Of a DNA stretch of 64,000 nucleotides, positions 61,632 through 64,000 are shown piece after piece. Each line of letters opens with the position of its first letter. The stretch's first letter is position 1. The notes below the pieces were generated by a model. The model was not told where the DNA came from and ran no database searches. It was given only the letters and a program-made list of their open reading frames with translations. The position numbers and the translations under genes were made by a program. The stretch is from Gilvirhabdus luticola (lineage in GTDB: Bacteria > Bacteroidota > Bacteroidia > Flavobacteriales > Flavobacteriaceae): assembly GCF_032583975.1 (NCBI RefSeq), contig NZ_JAWHTF010000001.1, one strand, 5' to 3'.

Positions 61632-62960
61632 ATGAAAAAAAGGTTAAGTTCTTTGGCTTTGTTAATAGTTATCGGATCGGTATTAAATGCTCAAAATGTA
61701 GAATTTGAAGAATTCGATCTAGACAATGGATTACATGTTATTTTACATCAAGACAATAATGCTCCAATAGTAACTGTAGGTTTTATGGCCGATGTTGGAG
61801 GTAAAGACGCAGGTGGAGACAACAATCCAGAACGTACAGGTTTTGCTCATTTTTTTGAACATCTTTTAGCATCTGGCGCTACGAAAAATATTGAGAAAGG
61901 CCAATGGCGAAAAATACGAGCATCACGAGGTGGACGAGGAAATGCTAATACCTCATTAGACAGAACATACTATTATCAAACTTTTCCTTCAAACAATCTA
62001 GAATTCGCGTTATGGATGGATTCAGAGCGCTTATTACATCCTATTATAAATCAAGATGCTGTTGACACTCAAAATGAAGTAGTTAAAGAGGAAAAAAGAT
62101 CAACTTATGACAATCGCCCATATGGTCAATTTTTATTTGTAACAGGCGAAAATCTATTTAAAGTACATCCTTATAGGTACAAAAATATTGGAGACATGGA
62201 TCATCTTGATGCTGCCACACTTGAAGAGTTCCAAGATTATTTTAATAAATATTATGTTCCAAATAATTTGGTGCTGGTAATTGCAGGAGATATTGATATT
62301 CCTAAGACTAAAAAAATGGTGAATGAATACTATTCTGCAATACCAAAAGGAGAAAAAATTGTGCGAAATTTTCCTAAAGAAGAACCTATATTAGAAACGA
62401 AAAAAGTAACTACTCGTGACGCTAATATTCAAATTCCAGGAATTATAGCGGCTTATAGAACTCCTGGGTTTACTGAACGTGATGCATACATATTTAATAT
62501 GGTTTCAACTTATCTTAGTGATGGTAAATCGTCAAAATTGTATAAAAAAATAGTAGATGATAAAAAAATGGCACTTCAAGTTGGAGCAATAAATATTGAT
62601 CAGAAAGATTATAGTATATATGCTTTATATGCTTTACCTTCAGGAGATGTTGGGTTAAATGACCTTCTAGCCGAAATAGATGAAGAAATTATAAAAATGC
62701 AGAATGAATTAATCTCTGAAAAAGACTATCAAAAACTACAAAATAAAATTGAAAACCAAATAGTTAGTACAAATTCTAGTATTGAAAACATAGCAAACGC
62801 ATTAGCCAGGTATTACCTTTTGTATGGTGATGTTAATTTAATAAACGATCAAATAAATATCTATCAATCTATAACACGTGAAGAGATACAGGCTGCGGTT
62901 AAAAAATACCTCAATCCAAATCAACGTGTTGAAATAGAATACTTACCAGAGACAAAATAA
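61632..62960 (+). CDS. M16 family zinc peptidase, catalytic subunit
   Basis: 442 residues with a signal peptide (LALLIVIGSVLNAQN). The inverted zinc site HFFEH is in GFAHFFEHLLASGAT with the distal Glu in NEVVKEEKRSTYDN. Typical of the two-gene periplasmic M16B systems, where this partner carries the metal and the next one does not. Starts after a 135-bp gap from DUF4199. Confidence 0.95.
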   Translation: MKKRLSSLALLIVIGSVLNAQNVEFEEFDLDNGLHVILHQDNNAPIVTVGFMADVGGKDAGGDNNPERTGFAHFFEHLLASGATKNIEKGQWRKIRASRGGRGNANTSLDRTYYYQTFPSNNLEFALWMDSERLLHPIINQDAVDTQNEVVKEEKRSTYDNRPYGQFLFVTGENLFKVHPYRYKNIGDMDHLDAATLEEFQDYFNKYYVPNNLVLVIAGDIDIPKTKKMVNEYYSAIPKGEKIVRNFPKEEPILETKKVTTRDANIQIPGIIAAYRTPGFTERDAYIFNMVSTYLSDGKSSKLYKKIVDDKKMALQVGAINIDQKDYSIYALYALPSGDVGLNDLLAEIDEEIIKMQNELISEKDYQKLQNKIENQIVSTNSSIENIANALARYYLLYGDVNLINDQINIYQSITREEIQAAVKKYLNPNQRVEIEYLPETK

Positions 62961-62984
62961 TTATAAAAAACAAAGAGGATTTAT

Positions 62985-64000
62985 ATGAACACTAAAATAT
63001 TAACCTTTGTATGCGTATTCCTTATTTCAATAGGTTTACAAGCACAATTAGATAGAACCAAAGCACCAGAATCTGGGCCAGCTCCAAAAATTAAACTGCA
63101 AAAGCCAGTAGAGTTTACTTTAAGTAATGGATTAAAGGTCATGGTCATAGAAAATCATAAATTACCGCGTGTATCTTACGGTTTAACAATAGACAATATT
63201 CCTGCTGTTGAAGGAGATAAGAAAGGAATTTCTATTCTTCTTGCAGCATTACTTGGCAATGGAACAACCTCTATTACTAAAGATGACTTTAATGAAGAAA
63301 TTGATTTTCTAGGAGCAAATTTAAATTTTAGTGCTTCGGAAGCATTTGCAAGTGGTCTATCTAAATATTCAGAACGAATGTTAGAATTATTGGCTGATGC
63401 AACAATGAATCCTTTATTTGATGAAGCAGAACTGAATAAAGAAAGAGTAAGACAAATTGAAGGGTTAAAAGCTGGAGAAAAATCTGTAGATGTTGTAGCT
63501 AGACGTGTCGCATTAGCTTTGGCTTATGGAACTCATCATCCAGGTGGTGAATTTGAAACCGAAGAATCATTAAATAATGTCACATTAGATGATATTAAAG
63601 AATTTTACAAGAAAAGCTTTAATTCAGAAAATGCCTATTTAGTTGTTATTGGAGATGTTGATGCAACTACTATTGAAAAGCAAGTAAAAAAATACTTTGG
63701 CTCATGGGAAAATACTGCCGGCTATGAAGCCAATAAAATGCCCATTGAAAATCCTAATGTAGAGAATACTCAAATTAATTTTATTGACATGCCCAATGCA
63801 GTGCAATCAAATGTATCTGTCATGAATACAACCAAATTTAAAATGAGCGATCCTGACTATCATGCTGTATTAATTGCAAATCATATATTAGGAGGTGGAG
63901 GCAATGGTTATTTATTTAAGAATTTAAGAGAGAAGCATGGTTACACTTATGGTGCTTATTCAGGAATAAATGATAATAAATATGTATCACGATTTAGAGC
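62985..64000 (+). CDS. M16 family peptidase-like subunit, partial (runs off the window)
   Basis: An open frame from ATG 62985 to the window end, at least 338 codons. Signal peptide MNTKILTFVCVFLISIGLQAQ. The M16 framework is clear (EFTLSNGLKVMVIENHKLPRVSYGL), but the HxxEH place reads ILLAALLGNGTT, so zinc ligands are lacking, as in the non-catalytic partner of M16 heterodimers. It begins 24 bp after the catalytic subunit. Confidence 0.93.
   Translation, partial: MNTKILTFVCVFLISIGLQAQLDRTKAPESGPAPKIKLQKPVEFTLSNGLKVMVIENHKLPRVSYGLTIDNIPAVEGDKKGISILLAALLGNGTTSITKDDFNEEIDFLGANLNFSASEAFASGLSKYSERMLELLADATMNPLFDEAELNKERVRQIEGLKAGEKSVDVVARRVALALAYGTHHPGGEFETEESLNNVTLDDIKEFYKKSFNSENAYLVVIGDVDATTIEKQVKKYFGSWENTAGYEANKMPIENPNVENTQINFIDMPNAVQSNVSVMNTTKFKMSDPDYHAVLIANHILGGGGNGYLFKNLREKHGYTYGAYSGINDNKYVSRFR

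Overview
The window looks like a chromosomal segment from a member of the Flavobacteriaceae (phylum Bacteroidota). The evidence is low GC, promoters with a TAnnTTTG -7 box, weak Shine-Dalgarno sequences, many lipoproteins, a trimeric-type succinate dehydrogenase with a five-helix cytochrome b, a TonB-dependent receptor, and families typical of the group (DUF4301, DUF3127, DUF4199, MbnP, choice-of-anchor B). No phage, insertion sequence, CRISPR array, tRNA or rRNA was seen.

Layout. 1-7.0 kb: a META-domain lipoprotein cut by the edge, then a tightly packed minus-strand suf iron-sulfur operon (sufA-like, sufB, lipoprotein, sufC, DNA cytosine methyltransferase, sufD, sufS). 7.1-11.8 kb: a four-gene minus-strand surface operon (choice-of-anchor B protein, seven-repeat propeller, MbnP-like protein, di-haem MbnH/MauG-type peroxidase). 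12.0-14.9 kb: thiL, a small zinc-ribbon protein and a branched-chain amino acid carrier. 14.9-23.1 kb: an accessory region of small, unrelated, mostly minus-strand genes (ASCH, a short secreted protein, VOC, DUF1295, DUF885-like, CPBP protease, serine hydrolase). Five related imperfect palindromes sit just downstream of stop codons here. This is cassette-like and resembles an integron attC array without an integrase, and it is the most interesting part of the window. 23.3-36.2 kb: aminopeptidase P, the sdhCAB operon, an M28 peptidase, an aminotransferase plus nitrilase-family amidase pair, an Ig-like lipoprotein, a ComF-like protein and glyS. 36.3-48.1 kb: a giant outer-membrane-type protein, exonuclease III, an OmpA lipoprotein, an aldo/keto reductase, two tandem PPK2 kinases, aat, DUF3127, a flavin reductase and an orphan histidine kinase. 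48.1-56.5 kb: greA-HIT, a degenerate Rieske-like lipoprotein, a TonB-dependent receptor behind a TPP riboswitch, and the operon PPTase-GGGP synthase-PnuC-NadR-like kinase-DUF4301-arfB. 56.6-64 kb: ahcY, an M3 peptidase, ribosomal proteins L27 and L21 (L21 with an extra C-terminal domain), DUF4199, and a pair of M16 peptidase subunits running off the end.

How genes work together. The Suf proteins assemble clusters of the kind needed by SdhB in the same window. The MbnP and di-haem enzyme pair is expected to act together on the cell surface, by analogy with MbnP/MbnH. The TPP riboswitch points to thiamine as the cargo of the TonB-dependent receptor, and the neighbouring PnuC-type transporter and P-loop kinase may handle thiamine or nicotinamide riboside. 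Several starts were moved to internal ATG codons where the longest frame began at an upstream TTG or GTG or ran into a neighbour. All function calls come from reading motifs and family resemblance by eye; no database search was run.
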